A stretch of DNA of 20,030 bases from assembly GCA_903884125.1 (NCBI GenBank), contig CAISDR010000121.1, positions 1 to 20,030 of the forward strand. The letters run 5' to 3'. Shown one piece after another: positions 1 to 7,355 of the stretch (positions are counted from its first letter, which is position 1; each line of letters starts with the position of its first letter). The stretch comes from an uncultured bacterium (GTDB lineage Bacteria > Pseudomonadota > Alphaproteobacteria > CAISDR01). The translations under genes and the position numbers were made by a program. The notes beneath the pieces were generated by a model. That model was not told the DNA's origin, searched no databases, and saw nothing but the letters and a program-made list of their open reading frames with translations.

Positions 1-587
1 CTGGCCGCAACCGTGTAATCCAGCCGACCGGCATTCCCGCCAGTAATGGTCGCGGTGGCATGCGGTTCGTTTGTCGGGCGTTCCATTATATAATTGATCG
101 CACCGGCAAACGCATTTTGACCATAAAGGGCGCTTTGCGGTCCCTTGACCACTTCAACGCTCTTCAGATCGGCGATGCCGATATCAATGGAATAGTTACG
201 TGGCAGGTAAATGCCATCCACAAAGGACGATACGTTCGGCGAAGCCGACGACACGTTGAACTGGGTCAGGCCGCGTAAGGTCGGCGAGGCATTGAAGCTT
301 GACGAATATTCCTGGAACACAAACCCCGGCGTCTGTTGGGCAATGTCTTTAAGGCCAGTGATACCCTGGCGGGTCAGGTTCGCAGCGGAATAGGCGGCAA
401 CCGTCAGCGGAATGTCCTGAAGCCGTTCCTCGCGCTTGCGCGCGGTGACGACGATTTCTTCAACACCGGACTTGGCCGCTTGTGCCTGGGCAAAGCTGAC
501 ACCGGTCAAGGCCACTGATGCCATCAGGCCGCCAAGGGCGAACCCTTTTGCCAATGGCATACAAGTATTCAATTTCTCAGTCGTCAT
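1..587 (-). CDS. TonB-dependent outer-membrane receptor, N-terminal part (cut by window edge)
   Basis: The reading frame runs off the left edge, so only about 195 residues (signal, TonB box and most of the plug) are visible. The start is the ATG at 585-587, preceded by a GAGGGGA ribosome site. The protein opens with a signal peptide (hydrophobic GLMASVALTGVSFAQA, cut near residue 36). A TonB-box/plug entry follows (VEEIVVTARKREE), then plug hallmarks: LQDIPLTVAAYS, a DIAQQTPGF stretch, the SPTLRGL motif, SFVDGIYLPR and VEVVKGPQSALYGQNAFAGAINY. The family imports siderophores, vitamins, oligosaccharides or aromatic compounds across the outer membrane using TonB energy. Sphingomonad-type catabolic islands often carry one, so import of this island's substrate is a reasonable inference. 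An operator-like repeat at 729-745 lies about 150 bp upstream. The barrel is not visible, so the ligand cannot be guessed. Confidence 0.95.
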   Translation of the reverse strand, partial: MTTEKLNTCMPLAKGFALGGLMASVALTGVSFAQAQAAKSGVEEIVVTARKREERLQDIPLTVAAYSAANLTRQGITGLKDIAQQTPGFVFQEYSSSFNASPTLRGLTQFNVSSASPNVSSFVDGIYLPRNYSIDIGIADLKSVEVVKGPQSALYGQNAFAGAINYIMERPTNEPHATATITGGNAGRLDYTVAA

Positions 588-794
588 TTCAAAATCCCCT
601 CTCGCCACAGTTTTCTATTACGCGGGTACCAAAGCCCCTGCCTCGGGTCGGATGTCCCAACGGCAATCGAATTCATTACGGAATTACGACACGAAGCTCC
701 TAAGAAGCGTTATCACCTGATCGAAACTTATCCGAAGAGCGATCAAAAACACGGACGCCGACTTACAGATTATTGGTCCTGTTGCACGCCTGCC
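588..794. other. Intergenic region upstream of the TonB receptor gene
   Basis: About 207 bases lie between the receptor start and the end of the glutathione transferase gene. They hold the operator-like repeat at 729-745 and the ribosome site next to 587. No convincing small gene is seen. A GATAAC element about 14 bases on the receptor side of the repeat could be a -10 box, but no good -35 accompanies it. Confidence 0.5.
729..745. promoter_or_regulatory. Operator-like inverted repeat, site 1 (TonB receptor promoter)
   Basis: Reads TATCCG-AAGAG-CGATCA on the plus strand. One half matches the island consensus TATCCG-N5-CGGATA exactly and the other is degenerate. The centre is about 150 bp upstream of the receptor start. 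Site 5 (14872-14888), read on the minus strand, shares nearly the same sequence including the CGATCAAA extension, so the degeneracy is itself conserved. Confidence 0.6.
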
Positions 795-804
795 TCAACA
801 GGCG
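787..804 (-). terminator. Weak hairpin at the end of the GST gene
   Basis: CGCCTG-CCTCAA-CAGGCG forms a perfect 6-bp stem with a 6-base loop spanning the stop codon of the glutathione transferase gene. No T-tract follows on the minus strand, so intrinsic termination is uncertain. It may only stabilise the 3' end of the operon transcript. Confidence 0.25.
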
Positions 805-1418
805 GTCATTCCAGCAAGCACGCCGGGGCGCTTGCCAATCGCCTCAACATATCTGGCCAGCGCTGGGTACGGCTCCAACCACCCGTCCAACCGCTTTGCC
901 GATGTGGCCAGTACGGGATACAGCAGGCAATCCGCCAGACTGAAGCGATCGCCCAGCGCATAGGCCCTGCCATCAAGAAGGGTCTGCAATCCGCCAATCA
1001 TTTCGTGACAGGCAGCGGTCATTCTTTCGAGTAACCATGGGGTTGGTTCCGGCGCCAGGAATTTAGCCGTGTATTGCATCGAAAACGGCATGGCAACGGA
1101 CGAGGAGATTGCCGCCGCCCAGACCATATACTCGGCCCGTTCGCGCGCATCACGGGGCAACAGGTCACCCCCAGCCTTTTCGGCCACGTACCAGGCGATG
1201 GCCATGGTTTCGGCCACCACAATCGGTTTGGCCCCCGGTCCATCCGAATCAACCAGCACCGGCGCCTTGCCGAACGGATTCAACTTGCGAAATTCAGGGC
1301 TTTTGTGCTGACCAGCCACCAGATCAACCATATGAATTTTATAAAGCGTACCGGTCTCCGCCAGGACGATCTGGGCCTTCTGGCCATTGGCAGTTGCGAC
1401 AGTGTGCAGATCAATCAT
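795..1418 (-). CDS. Glutathione S-transferase, nu-class (YfcG/YghU)-like
   Basis: The 207-residue protein has the usual length and two-domain layout of a cytosolic GST. The N-terminal thioredoxin-like domain begins MIDLHTVATANGQK, matching E. coli YfcG, where the TPNG turn carries the glutathione-contacting Thr9 and Asn11; both are present here (TAN, residues 9-11). The cis-proline region reads FGKAPVLVD and the glutathione gamma-glutamyl site AETMAIAWYVAEKAG. The C-terminal helical domain contains the N-capping box-like FSLADCLLYPVLA. Nu-class enzymes act on disulfides and peroxides; GSTs in aromatic degradation clusters also isomerise or dehalogenate intermediates. It is the last gene of a three-gene minus-strand operon, 24 bases after the racemase-fold gene. 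Its role there is probably glutathione-dependent conversion of an intermediate, which is an inference. Confidence 0.88.
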   Translation of the reverse strand: MIDLHTVATANGQKAQIVLAETGTLYKIHMVDLVAGQHKSPEFRKLNPFGKAPVLVDSDGPGAKPIVVAETMAIAWYVAEKAGGDLLPRDARERAEYMVWAAAISSSVAMPFSMQYTAKFLAPEPTPWLLERMTAACHEMIGGLQTLLDGRAYALGDRFSLADCLLYPVLATSAKRLDGWLEPYPALARYVEAIGKRPGVLAGMTAC

Positions 1419-1442
1419 AGGGGCCTCGCTGGAAGATGTGAT

Positions 1443-2204
1443 CTAGTGCCGTTCCAATACTTGCCCGAAACCCGCGACTTTGTCCGGCACGCCAACCGCG
1501 CGAAGGGCATGCCAGTAGGTTGCAGCATTGATAGCAAGCACGGGCTTGTTCAAAAACAGTTCCGCCGCCGCCGAAAGGCGCAGCATCGACAGATTGGTGC
1601 CTACCTGAACAATGGCCTCAACATCCGGGTTATTTAAAGAATGAATGATCGGCACAAGTGACGTGGGTTGTACCTGGGCAATCGCACGCGGACTTGGACA
1701 TTGCAGGCAATGGTCGCCAAACACCTCGAAGCCGCTTTCTTCAAAAAACCGCCTTACCTCGATATTGGCCGAAGGAAAATAGGGCGACAGAAATGCCAGG
1801 GACTTGACACCCATGGCCTTTAACGCTGCCGCACAGGACAGCGACCCCGTTGAAACCCCCAGGCCCCCTGCCCGCTTGGAAAGGCGTTCAGCAAACGCAT
1901 TGGCACCGGCAAGCCCGCCGTAAAACGCCACCGCAGACATGCCCATAACAATATGATCCGGATCGGCGGTCAACACATCATCGAGTGCCTGGTCGACTGA
2001 TCCAGAAATCGCTGTGGTCAGAGCCTTGAATGTTTCATCATCAGTGACCGACAGATTGGACACCCGGATACGCGAATAATGATTGGTCACCCCCACAGGC
2101 CGAAGGTCGTCATAATCTGGCTGCACAATAGTATTGGTTGAGGGGGCCAGCGCTGCCAGTTTGGCACGAAAGCCCAATGCGTCCGGAGCGGAATCCTGCC
2201 TCAT
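1443..2204 (-). CDS. Asp/Glu racemase-superfamily protein (arylmalonate decarboxylase / maleate isomerase-like), catalytic Cys absent
   Basis: The 253-residue protein has the two-domain fold signature of the arylmalonate decarboxylase/maleate isomerase branch. APSTNTIVQPDYDDL (20-34) matches the LTPSSNT-type substrate loop, then come VMGMS (87-91), FLSPYFP (139-144) and the C-terminal VGTNLS and KPVLAINAATYWHALR. Family members use one or two cysteines for C-alpha deprotonation, decarboxylation or cis-trans isomerisation. Here the first position is in GMS and the second is Val201 in VQVGTNL, so neither catalytic cysteine is visible. The paralogue at 3631-4380 keeps a cysteine at the second position. 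The start ATG overlaps the stop of the upstream hydroxylase gene (ATGA), indicating translational coupling. It may have lost or changed its chemistry, or work with its paralogue. Confidence 0.85.
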   Translation of the reverse strand: MRQDSAPDALGFRAKLAALAPSTNTIVQPDYDDLRPVGVTNHYSRIRVSNLSVTDDETFKALTTAISGSVDQALDDVLTADPDHIVMGMSAVAFYGGLAGANAFAERLSKRAGGLGVSTGSLSCAAALKAMGVKSLAFLSPYFPSANIEVRRFFEESGFEVFGDHCLQCPSPRAIAQVQPTSLVPIIHSLNNPDVEAIVQVGTNLSMLRLSAAAELFLNKPVLAINAATYWHALRAVGVPDKVAGFGQVLERH

Positions 2205-3415
2205 GCTATTGCCGCCTCCCGCTTCAGGCTTTTGACCATCGATTGTGTCAGCATGTAATCACGCCTGCGATCTGCATCTGCCAGCAATTCGGCCATTCGT
2301 CCCTGCTGGCGGGCCTGCGCCTCTATATCGCCGTCCTCCAGCACCTGTTTGTTGGATATGGTCTGGGCCTGCACAAATTCAGTGACCGTGGTGCGCCGTT
2401 GCCGGTCATAGCGGTCAAGCAGGAGTTCCGCCTGTGCCTTGTCAAAATAGATCTGGCGCAGTTTGTCGGTCAGATTCCAGACATCATGAATGCCCGAATT
2501 CATGCCCAGCCCGCCCAATGGATTATTTAGATGGGCGGAATCACCTGTCAGCAGCACGCGCCCCATGCGAAAGGTCTGTGCCACGCGCTGATGAACCCGA
2601 TAGACCGTCCGGTGAGGTGTCCGCACGGCGGCACCATCAGAACAAAGTCCGTCAAAAACCTGATTCTTTTTCTCGTCCGACAAAAGCCATGAATCTTCGT
2701 CTGTTTCTGCCGCAGGAACCAGAACACGCCAGACACTGGGAACGCGCAGCAACACACACCATTCTTCCGGATCGGCGATATAATTGACATAGGCCAGCTG
2801 ATTGAAATGCTTTTCCAGCGGCCATGACGTCGACAGGGTCAGAAATTTCTCCGGGTATGTGAACCCATCGAATTTGACCCCCAACCATTTGCGTACAATC
2901 GAATTGGCACCGTCGGCTGCAATCAGATAGTCGGCATCGAATGCTTCAATCGCCAGCGGTGCTTCGGCGTGAACCCGGACACCTGTTGCGGATTGTTCGA
3001 AGTGAACGATCCGGTGCGAAAACCGCACGGATTTGTCATCCATCGCCAAAAGCCGCGCGGCCAGAAGCCTTGATAGCTTGTACTGCTCGCACTGAAGCCT
3101 GTAGGGATGACGAACTTCGTCCGCGATTTCGCCCAGATCAAATTCCAGAATTTCTTCGGTCCTGCGATTGCGGTATTGATAGACGGGCGCACGCAGCCCC
3201 TGCTGCTCCAGCTCGTCCAGCACACCCAGCTCTTCCATCATGTCCAGCGTGGCGGCATGAAAGGTCGACGCACGCAGATCTTCTGTGCAATGAGAGGCGG
3301 ATTCCAGCAGCAGGACCTTGATCCCCATAGTTGCCAGCCGATAGGCGGCAACCGTGCCTACAGGCCCTGCTCCTGCGATAATGACTTGAAAGCGCTCGGC
3401 CACGATTGTCTCCAT
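2201..3415 (-). CDS. FAD-dependent aromatic hydroxylase (PheA/TfdB, MhpA-like family)
   Basis: The 404-residue flavoprotein belongs to the class A monooxygenases, which hydroxylate phenolic or aromatic-acid rings using NAD(P)H and oxygen. Visible motifs are the dinucleotide fold GAGPVG (15-20) with the acidic end of beta-2 (LLLES), the DG motif LIAADGANSIVRK (about 164-176), and the GD motif LLTGDSAHLNNPLGGLGMNSG (starting about 288) that binds FAD ribityl. The ATG at 3413-3415 was preferred over an in-frame TTG 24 bases upstream because the fold starts only 10 residues later and neither has a strong ribosome site. It is the first gene of a minus-strand operon with the racemase-fold and GST genes. 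Its divergent partner operon starts at 3631, and a shared operator-like repeat sits at 3485-3501. The substrate is unknown. Confidence 0.92.
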   Translation of the reverse strand: METIVAERFQVIIAGAGPVGTVAAYRLATMGIKVLLLESASHCTEDLRASTFHAATLDMMEELGVLDELEQQGLRAPVYQYRNRRTEEILEFDLGEIADEVRHPYRLQCEQYKLSRLLAARLLAMDDKSVRFSHRIVHFEQSATGVRVHAEAPLAIEAFDADYLIAADGANSIVRKWLGVKFDGFTYPEKFLTLSTSWPLEKHFNQLAYVNYIADPEEWCVLLRVPSVWRVLVPAAETDEDSWLLSDEKKNQVFDGLCSDGAAVRTPHRTVYRVHQRVAQTFRMGRVLLTGDSAHLNNPLGGLGMNSGIHDVWNLTDKLRQIYFDKAQAELLLDRYDRQRRTTVTEFVQAQTISNKQVLEDGDIEAQARQQGRMAELLADADRRRDYMLTQSMVKSLKREAAIA

Positions 3416-3484
3416 CCCCAACAGAACCGCTGCATGCAAACTGTATAGTCAGGCGGGTAAGTCAAACGGCAGTTCTCATGTTTC

Positions 3485-3501
3485 TATCCGATGCTCGGAT
3501 A
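3485..3501. promoter_or_regulatory. Operator-like inverted repeat, site 2 (divergent catabolic operons)
   Basis: TATCCG-ATGCT-CGGATA is a perfect repeat with a 5-base spacer, extending to 7-bp arms (C...G) at 3484-3502. It is one of the two best matches to the island consensus. The centre is 78 bp upstream of the hydroxylase ATG (3415) and 138 bp upstream of the racemase-fold ATG (3631), so it could control both operons. Confidence 0.75.
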
Positions 3502-3560
3502 GTGCGGCGGGGAACCTTTGCCCATGGCGCTGGCATGACGAAGCTGGTCATCATATGTGG

Positions 3561-3579
3561 TCCGGGGCATAAACCCGGA
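3561..3579. repeat. Inverted repeat in the leader region of the plus-strand operon
   Basis: TCCGGG-GCATAAA-CCCGGA has perfect 6-bp arms and a 7-base spacer. It ends about 50 bp before the ATG at 3631. It could be a leader hairpin or a separate operator. It does not match the TATCCG-N5-CGGATA consensus. Confidence 0.35.
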
Positions 3580-3630
3580 TCAATTCGGGCTGTCTGACTT
3601 ATCTTTGCAGACGCGGCATTGGGGGACAAA

Positions 3631-4380
3631 ATGGCGGATTCACTGGGATATCGATGCAAGTTTGCGGTCATTGCCCCCTCAACCAATACCAGCGTGCAGC
3701 CAGAATATGACGACATGCGGCCACGCGGGGTTACAAATCATTTCTGCCGTATCGCAATCCCCGATACCAAAGTTTCAGACGATGCCAGCTTTATGGTGAT
3801 GCTGAACAATATCCGCGCAGCGACCATGGAAAGTGTCGATGTCACTCTTACCATGGCACCTGACTGCGTCATCATGGGCATGTCCGCGGAAACATTCTGG
3901 GAAGGGGCGGACGGGGCCAATGCCCTGCATGCCCGAATGATTGAGCGCACCAAAGGCATACCCGTGATTATGGGATCAACAGCTGTGGACGCCGCCTTGC
4001 GCGCCTATACCCCAAAGATCAGAAAGATCGGCGTCATCACACCCTATATGCCGGTCGGCGATCAGCAGGTCCGGAATTTCTTCGAGGATCTGGGATATGA
4101 GGTGGTCCATCTGCTGGGACTGAAAAGCCCCTCCCCCATGCTGATCGCGCATGAAACACCACAGACCTTAAAGCGCGCAGCAATTGCAGTGTCAGAAGGT
4201 GTTGATGCAGTTGTCCAGTGCGGCACAAATCTCGCCTTCGCAAAAGTTGCAGCAATGGCTGAATTCTGGCTGGAAAAGCCTGTCATTGCGATTAACACTG
4301 CCACCTACTGGCATGCTCTGCGTTCGCAGGGCATCAACGACCAGGTCGACGGATTTGGTTCGCTTCTTCTTGACCATTGA
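3631..4380 (+). CDS. Asp/Glu racemase-superfamily protein (arylmalonate decarboxylase / maleate isomerase-like), one catalytic Cys
   Basis: The 249-residue protein is a clear paralogue of the product of 1443-2204: IAPSTNTSVQPEYDDMRPRGVTNH lines up with APSTNTIVQPDYDDLRPVGVTNH, and the C-terminal KPVIAINTATYWHALR is almost identical. It has a cysteine at the second active-site position (Cys197 in VVQCGTNL), where arylmalonate decarboxylase has its only catalytic cysteine in SCGG. The first position is GMS without cysteine, again as in that enzyme, which has glycine there. By family logic it could be a decarboxylase or racemase rather than a two-cysteine maleate isomerase. The ATG at 3631 follows GGGGGA; a TTG 12 bases upstream is less likely. 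It is the first gene of a five-gene plus-strand operon. Confidence 0.86.
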   Translation: MADSLGYRCKFAVIAPSTNTSVQPEYDDMRPRGVTNHFCRIAIPDTKVSDDASFMVMLNNIRAATMESVDVTLTMAPDCVIMGMSAETFWEGADGANALHARMIERTKGIPVIMGSTAVDAALRAYTPKIRKIGVITPYMPVGDQQVRNFFEDLGYEVVHLLGLKSPSPMLIAHETPQTLKRAAIAVSEGVDAVVQCGTNLAFAKVAAMAEFWLEKPVIAINTATYWHALRSQGINDQVDGFGSLLLDH

Positions 4381-4400
4381 GAACAAACAAGGACCACGCC

Positions 4401-5312
4401 ATGCGCTATGATTACGTGCCCCTGCCCGAACGCCAGCCGATCAAATGGCCAAACGGTGCGCATGTTGCCCTGATCCTTACGTTCAATCTGGAAACATGGG
4501 ATCTGACCAAGCCGACCAAGGAAAAATATTATGCCGGCGGCCCACCCATTCTGCCGGATGTGCTGGCAGGCGATACCCCCGATTTTCCGAATTACACCTG
4601 GCGCGAATATGGACAGCGTGTGGGTATATGGCGGCTGTATGACCTTATGGATGAAATGGGCGTCAAGGCGTCGTGCACGACCAATGCTGTGACCTTTGAA
4701 CGGCGCAAACCGATGGTCGATGCGTGCTTGTCGCGCGGTTTTGAGCTTCTGGCACATAACTGGGAACAGGGGGAACTGCTGACCGATTTCGCCCATGACC
4801 CGGCGCGCGAACGCGACATCGTTCTACGGTCGCTGGAACAATATGAAAAATATGTCGGCCGCAAGGCAAAGGGCTGGCTTTCATCCAGCCTGCGCTCTAC
4901 GACCAAGACCGCCGATATCCTTGCCGAATATGGCTGCACGTTCTATTGCGATCTGATGAATGACGATCAGCCCTACCTGCTGGGCACTAACCACGGCCCA
5001 ATCGTCGCTGTGCCGTATTCAAATGAGATAAATGATTTCACTTTACTGACCCGACGCAACCACACCACCGATGAATACCGCGATATCCTGATCGAGGAAC
5101 TGAGTGTGCTGCATCAGGAAGGGGCAACGACGGCACGCATCATGAATGTGGGCCTGCATCCCCATGTATCGGGCCGCGCCTATCGGATCAGGGCGCTGCG
5201 CGAATTCATCGCCTATGCCAAATCGCTGCCGGGCGTGTGGTGGGCGACACGCGAAGAAATCGCAGCCTGGTATCTGCAAAACCATCAGAACCATTTCCCC
5301 GGTCAGGGCTGA
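4401..5312 (+). CDS. Polysaccharide-deacetylase (NodB-fold) family hydrolase, allantoinase PuuE-like
   Basis: The 303-residue protein has the length and landmarks of the PuuE-type branch of the NodB fold: ALILTFNLETWD (about 23-34) in place of the TFDDG metal-binding strand, ASCTTNAVTFERRKP (about 90-104), GFELLAHNWEQG (113-124) where deacetylases have HSxxH, WLSSSLRSTTKTADILAEYG (about 159-178), and GLHPHVSGRAYRIRALREFIAYAK (from 251). The usual metal-binding Asp/His set is only partly present. Members of this branch hydrolyse cyclic amide C-N bonds such as that of allantoin rather than sugar acetates. The ATG at 4401 follows a GGA; an in-frame TTG at 4377 inside the preceding stop is less likely. 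In this operon a C-N or ester hydrolysis step is plausible, but the substrate is unknown. Confidence 0.85.
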   Translation: MRYDYVPLPERQPIKWPNGAHVALILTFNLETWDLTKPTKEKYYAGGPPILPDVLAGDTPDFPNYTWREYGQRVGIWRLYDLMDEMGVKASCTTNAVTFERRKPMVDACLSRGFELLAHNWEQGELLTDFAHDPARERDIVLRSLEQYEKYVGRKAKGWLSSSLRSTTKTADILAEYGCTFYCDLMNDDQPYLLGTNHGPIVAVPYSNEINDFTLLTRRNHTTDEYRDILIEELSVLHQEGATTARIMNVGLHPHVSGRAYRIRALREFIAYAKSLPGVWWATREEIAAWYLQNHQNHFPGQG

Positions 5313-6173
5313 ATGAGCATGTCGGATAAGGCACGGGCGCTGGCTCTGAAACAGCGACTGGCACCATCGACTGATGGTCGCCGCCAGTTGCTGACGGTGC
5401 CGGGATGTTATGATGCATTCAGTGCCCTGTTGATCGCGCAGGCGGGATTTGATACTGCATTTGTGACGGGTAGCGGTGTCAGCATGACGCGTCTTGGACG
5501 ACCGGACATCGGCCTAGTCAGCCTAACTGATCTGGCCAATATCGTGCGATGCATGCGTGAACGAGTTGATATCGCACTTATCGTTGATGGCGACACAGGT
5601 TTTGGCAACGCGTTGAACATGAACCACACCGTCAGGATACTTGAACGCGCAGGGGCAACCGCCATTCAGATTGAAGACCAGCTTTTTCCTAAACGCTGCG
5701 GGCATATGCCGGGTAAACAGGTCATCCCAATCAAAGAGGCACAGGGCAAGGTAAAGGCGGCGGTAGATGCCCGCGTCGATACGCTAATCTTTGCCCGCAC
5801 AGATGCTTTGGCCATCGACGGATTGAATGCAGCGCTTGACCGGGCCGAGATCTATCTGGAAGCTGGATGCGACGCCCTTTTCATTGAAGGTCCACGGACG
5901 ATGGACGAGATTTTCGCCATCTCAAAGCGCTTTGCCCATCGGGTGCCGCTCATCCACAATCTGCTTGAAGGCGGTATCACGCCCACTCGATCATCCTCCG
6001 AAATTGCGAAATTGGGCTTCGCCATGACATTGCATCCGCTGATGTTATTGCTGGGCTTTGCACAAATGGCCCCTCAGCTACTGAATCATCTGAAAGCCCA
6101 GGGTGATACCAGTTCGATCGAATCCGAACTCGGCGGGCTTGCCACGATCAATTCCCTCGTGGATCAAGCTTGA
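5313..6173 (+). CDS. Isocitrate lyase / PEP mutase superfamily lyase (PrpB / dimethylmalate lyase-like)
   Basis: The 286-residue protein has the length of methylisocitrate lyase, dimethylmalate lyase and carboxyphosphonoenolpyruvate mutase relatives. The metal-binding VDGDTGFGN (91-99) and the active-site loop KRCGH (127-131, catalytic Cys129, versus KKCGH in typical lyases) are both present, as are IQIEDQ (118-123) and ARTDA, so it should be an active Mg-dependent C-C lyase on a 2-hydroxy or 2-oxo di- or tricarboxylate. The ATG abuts the previous stop directly (TGA-ATG); an alternative ATG lies 6 bases on. The gene overlaps the next by 4 bases. Together with the racemase-fold gene it suggests the pathway passes through a branched or substituted dicarboxylate. 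The exact substrate cannot be told. Confidence 0.9.
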   Translation: MSMSDKARALALKQRLAPSTDGRRQLLTVPGCYDAFSALLIAQAGFDTAFVTGSGVSMTRLGRPDIGLVSLTDLANIVRCMRERVDIALIVDGDTGFGNALNMNHTVRILERAGATAIQIEDQLFPKRCGHMPGKQVIPIKEAQGKVKAAVDARVDTLIFARTDALAIDGLNAALDRAEIYLEAGCDALFIEGPRTMDEIFAISKRFAHRVPLIHNLLEGGITPTRSSSEIAKLGFAMTLHPLMLLLGFAQMAPQLLNHLKAQGDTSSIESELGGLATINSLVDQA

Positions 6174-7342
6174 GCAGTCCGCTTCATATCCTGATTGCCG
6201 GAGCCGGGATTGGCGGGCTGACCACGGCCCTTGCGCTGGCGCGAAATGGAAACCGGGTCGATGTCTTTGAGTCCGCGCCAGAACTTGGCGACATAGGTGC
6301 AGGTGTAACATTGGCGCCCAATGCCATGCGGGTCTATGGCCATCTGGGCATCGGTGATCAGATCACCGCCGCCGGTGTCGCGCCGCAATCTCAGCAGGTC
6401 CAGCATTGGCAGGATGGGCGCACGCTTGTAACATTCGAACGCGGGCCGGCTACATATGAAAAATATGGCGCTCCTTATATCTATATTCACCGCGCCGACC
6501 TGCACCAGATATTGCAGCAGTCCGTATTGGCAACCGGGCGGGTGCAAATTCATCTGGCCCATCGCGTCACTGGTGCGGAATGCACAACCGATCAGATATC
6601 ATTGCACTTTAATAATGGGACCCAACGAACCGGGGACATGATCGTGGCTGCAGATGGCGTAAAATCGGCCCTGCGCCCGTTGGTAACTCAAGACAGCCCA
6701 GTTTTCAGCGGTCATATTGCCTGGCGTGCCATGGTAAAGGTCAAAGGCCCGGTTTTAGAAAAGCTTGCAAACTTTCCCGGCATTCATATCGGACCCGGCC
6801 GTATGGTGGTGCGCTATCCGGTCCGAAGCAGCCGATTGCTGAACCTTGTATTCTTCGCCCGCCAGACTGGCTGGCAGGAAGAGGGCTGGAGCATTCCGGC
6901 TGCAAAATCCGACCTAGAGAAAATCTTTGATGGCTGGTGTCCCGACGTGAAGGCAATGATCGGTGCCATCCATGAAAATGCGTTGCACCGGTGGGCGATT
7001 TTTGCCCGTCGCCCATTAGATATATGGACATGGCGAAACCGGCTTTGTCTTTTGGGGGATGCCGCGCATGCGACGACTCCATTTCTGGGACAAGGAGCGG
7101 CCGCTGCAATCGAAGATGCGCTGGTGCTGGCGCGCGCATTGGAGGCAAGCGCCACATTAGCAGAAGGTCTTTTCAGATATGAAAGTGCACGTGTAGGTCA
7201 CTGCGCTTTTGTGCAGACTGAATCGAACGCCAATGCCGACAGACTTCAGGGCACAGAATCCGAACTTTACGGCCTGACCCGGTTGCGCAATGAAGAGACA
7301 TTGGGTCTGTTTGACTATGATGTCGCCAAAATCCCGATCTGA
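6170..7342 (+). CDS. FAD-dependent monooxygenase, salicylate / 6-hydroxynicotinate hydroxylase-like
   Basis: The 390-residue class A flavin hydroxylase has HILIAGAGIGGLTTALALARNG (GAGIGG, 11-16), VDVFES, the loop IGAGVTLAPNAMRVYGHLG typical of the salicylate hydroxylase group, the DG motif MIVAADGVKSALRP, and the GD motif LCLLGDAAHATTPFLGQGAAAAIEDA. Relatives hydroxylate (and some decarboxylate) aromatic or pyridine carboxylates. The start is a TTG overlapping the previous stop (TTGA) with GGA upstream, so translation is probably coupled. It is distinct from the PheA/TfdB-type hydroxylase at 2201-3415, so the island encodes two different ring hydroxylases. The next gene follows after 13 bases. 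Confidence 0.92.
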   Translation: MSSPLHILIAGAGIGGLTTALALARNGNRVDVFESAPELGDIGAGVTLAPNAMRVYGHLGIGDQITAAGVAPQSQQVQHWQDGRTLVTFERGPATYEKYGAPYIYIHRADLHQILQQSVLATGRVQIHLAHRVTGAECTTDQISLHFNNGTQRTGDMIVAADGVKSALRPLVTQDSPVFSGHIAWRAMVKVKGPVLEKLANFPGIHIGPGRMVVRYPVRSSRLLNLVFFARQTGWQEEGWSIPAAKSDLEKIFDGWCPDVKAMIGAIHENALHRWAIFARRPLDIWTWRNRLCLLGDAAHATTPFLGQGAAAAIEDALVLARALEASATLAEGLFRYESARVGHCAFVQTESNANADRLQGTESELYGLTRLRNEETLGLFDYDVAKIPI

Positions 7343-7355
7343 ACAGGCAGGCAGC

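Larger units (their letters stand above)
3416..3630. other. Divergent control region between the two catabolic operons
   Basis: About 215 bases separate the hydroxylase start (minus) from the racemase-fold start (plus). The region contains the operator-like repeat at 3485-3501 and a second perfect inverted repeat at 3561-3579. On the minus strand TTTGAC followed by TATACA between the operator and 3415 resembles promoter elements, but the spacing is too short (about 12). No clear promoter is seen for the plus-strand operon. Confidence 0.5.

Noticed and set aside
3406..3597. Plus-strand open frame in the divergent control region
   Set aside because: It overlaps the start of the minus-strand hydroxylase and the operator; no ribosome site or family similarity.
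4305..4796. Long minus-strand open frame (163 codons) opposite the deacetylase-family gene
   Set aside because: It lies antisense to a well-supported gene and its translation shows no family features; it arises from the codon pattern of the other strand.
5324..5329. Additional CGGATA half-site near the start of the lyase gene
   Set aside because: It has no partner half at the 5-base spacing and lies within coding sequence, so it is taken as chance.
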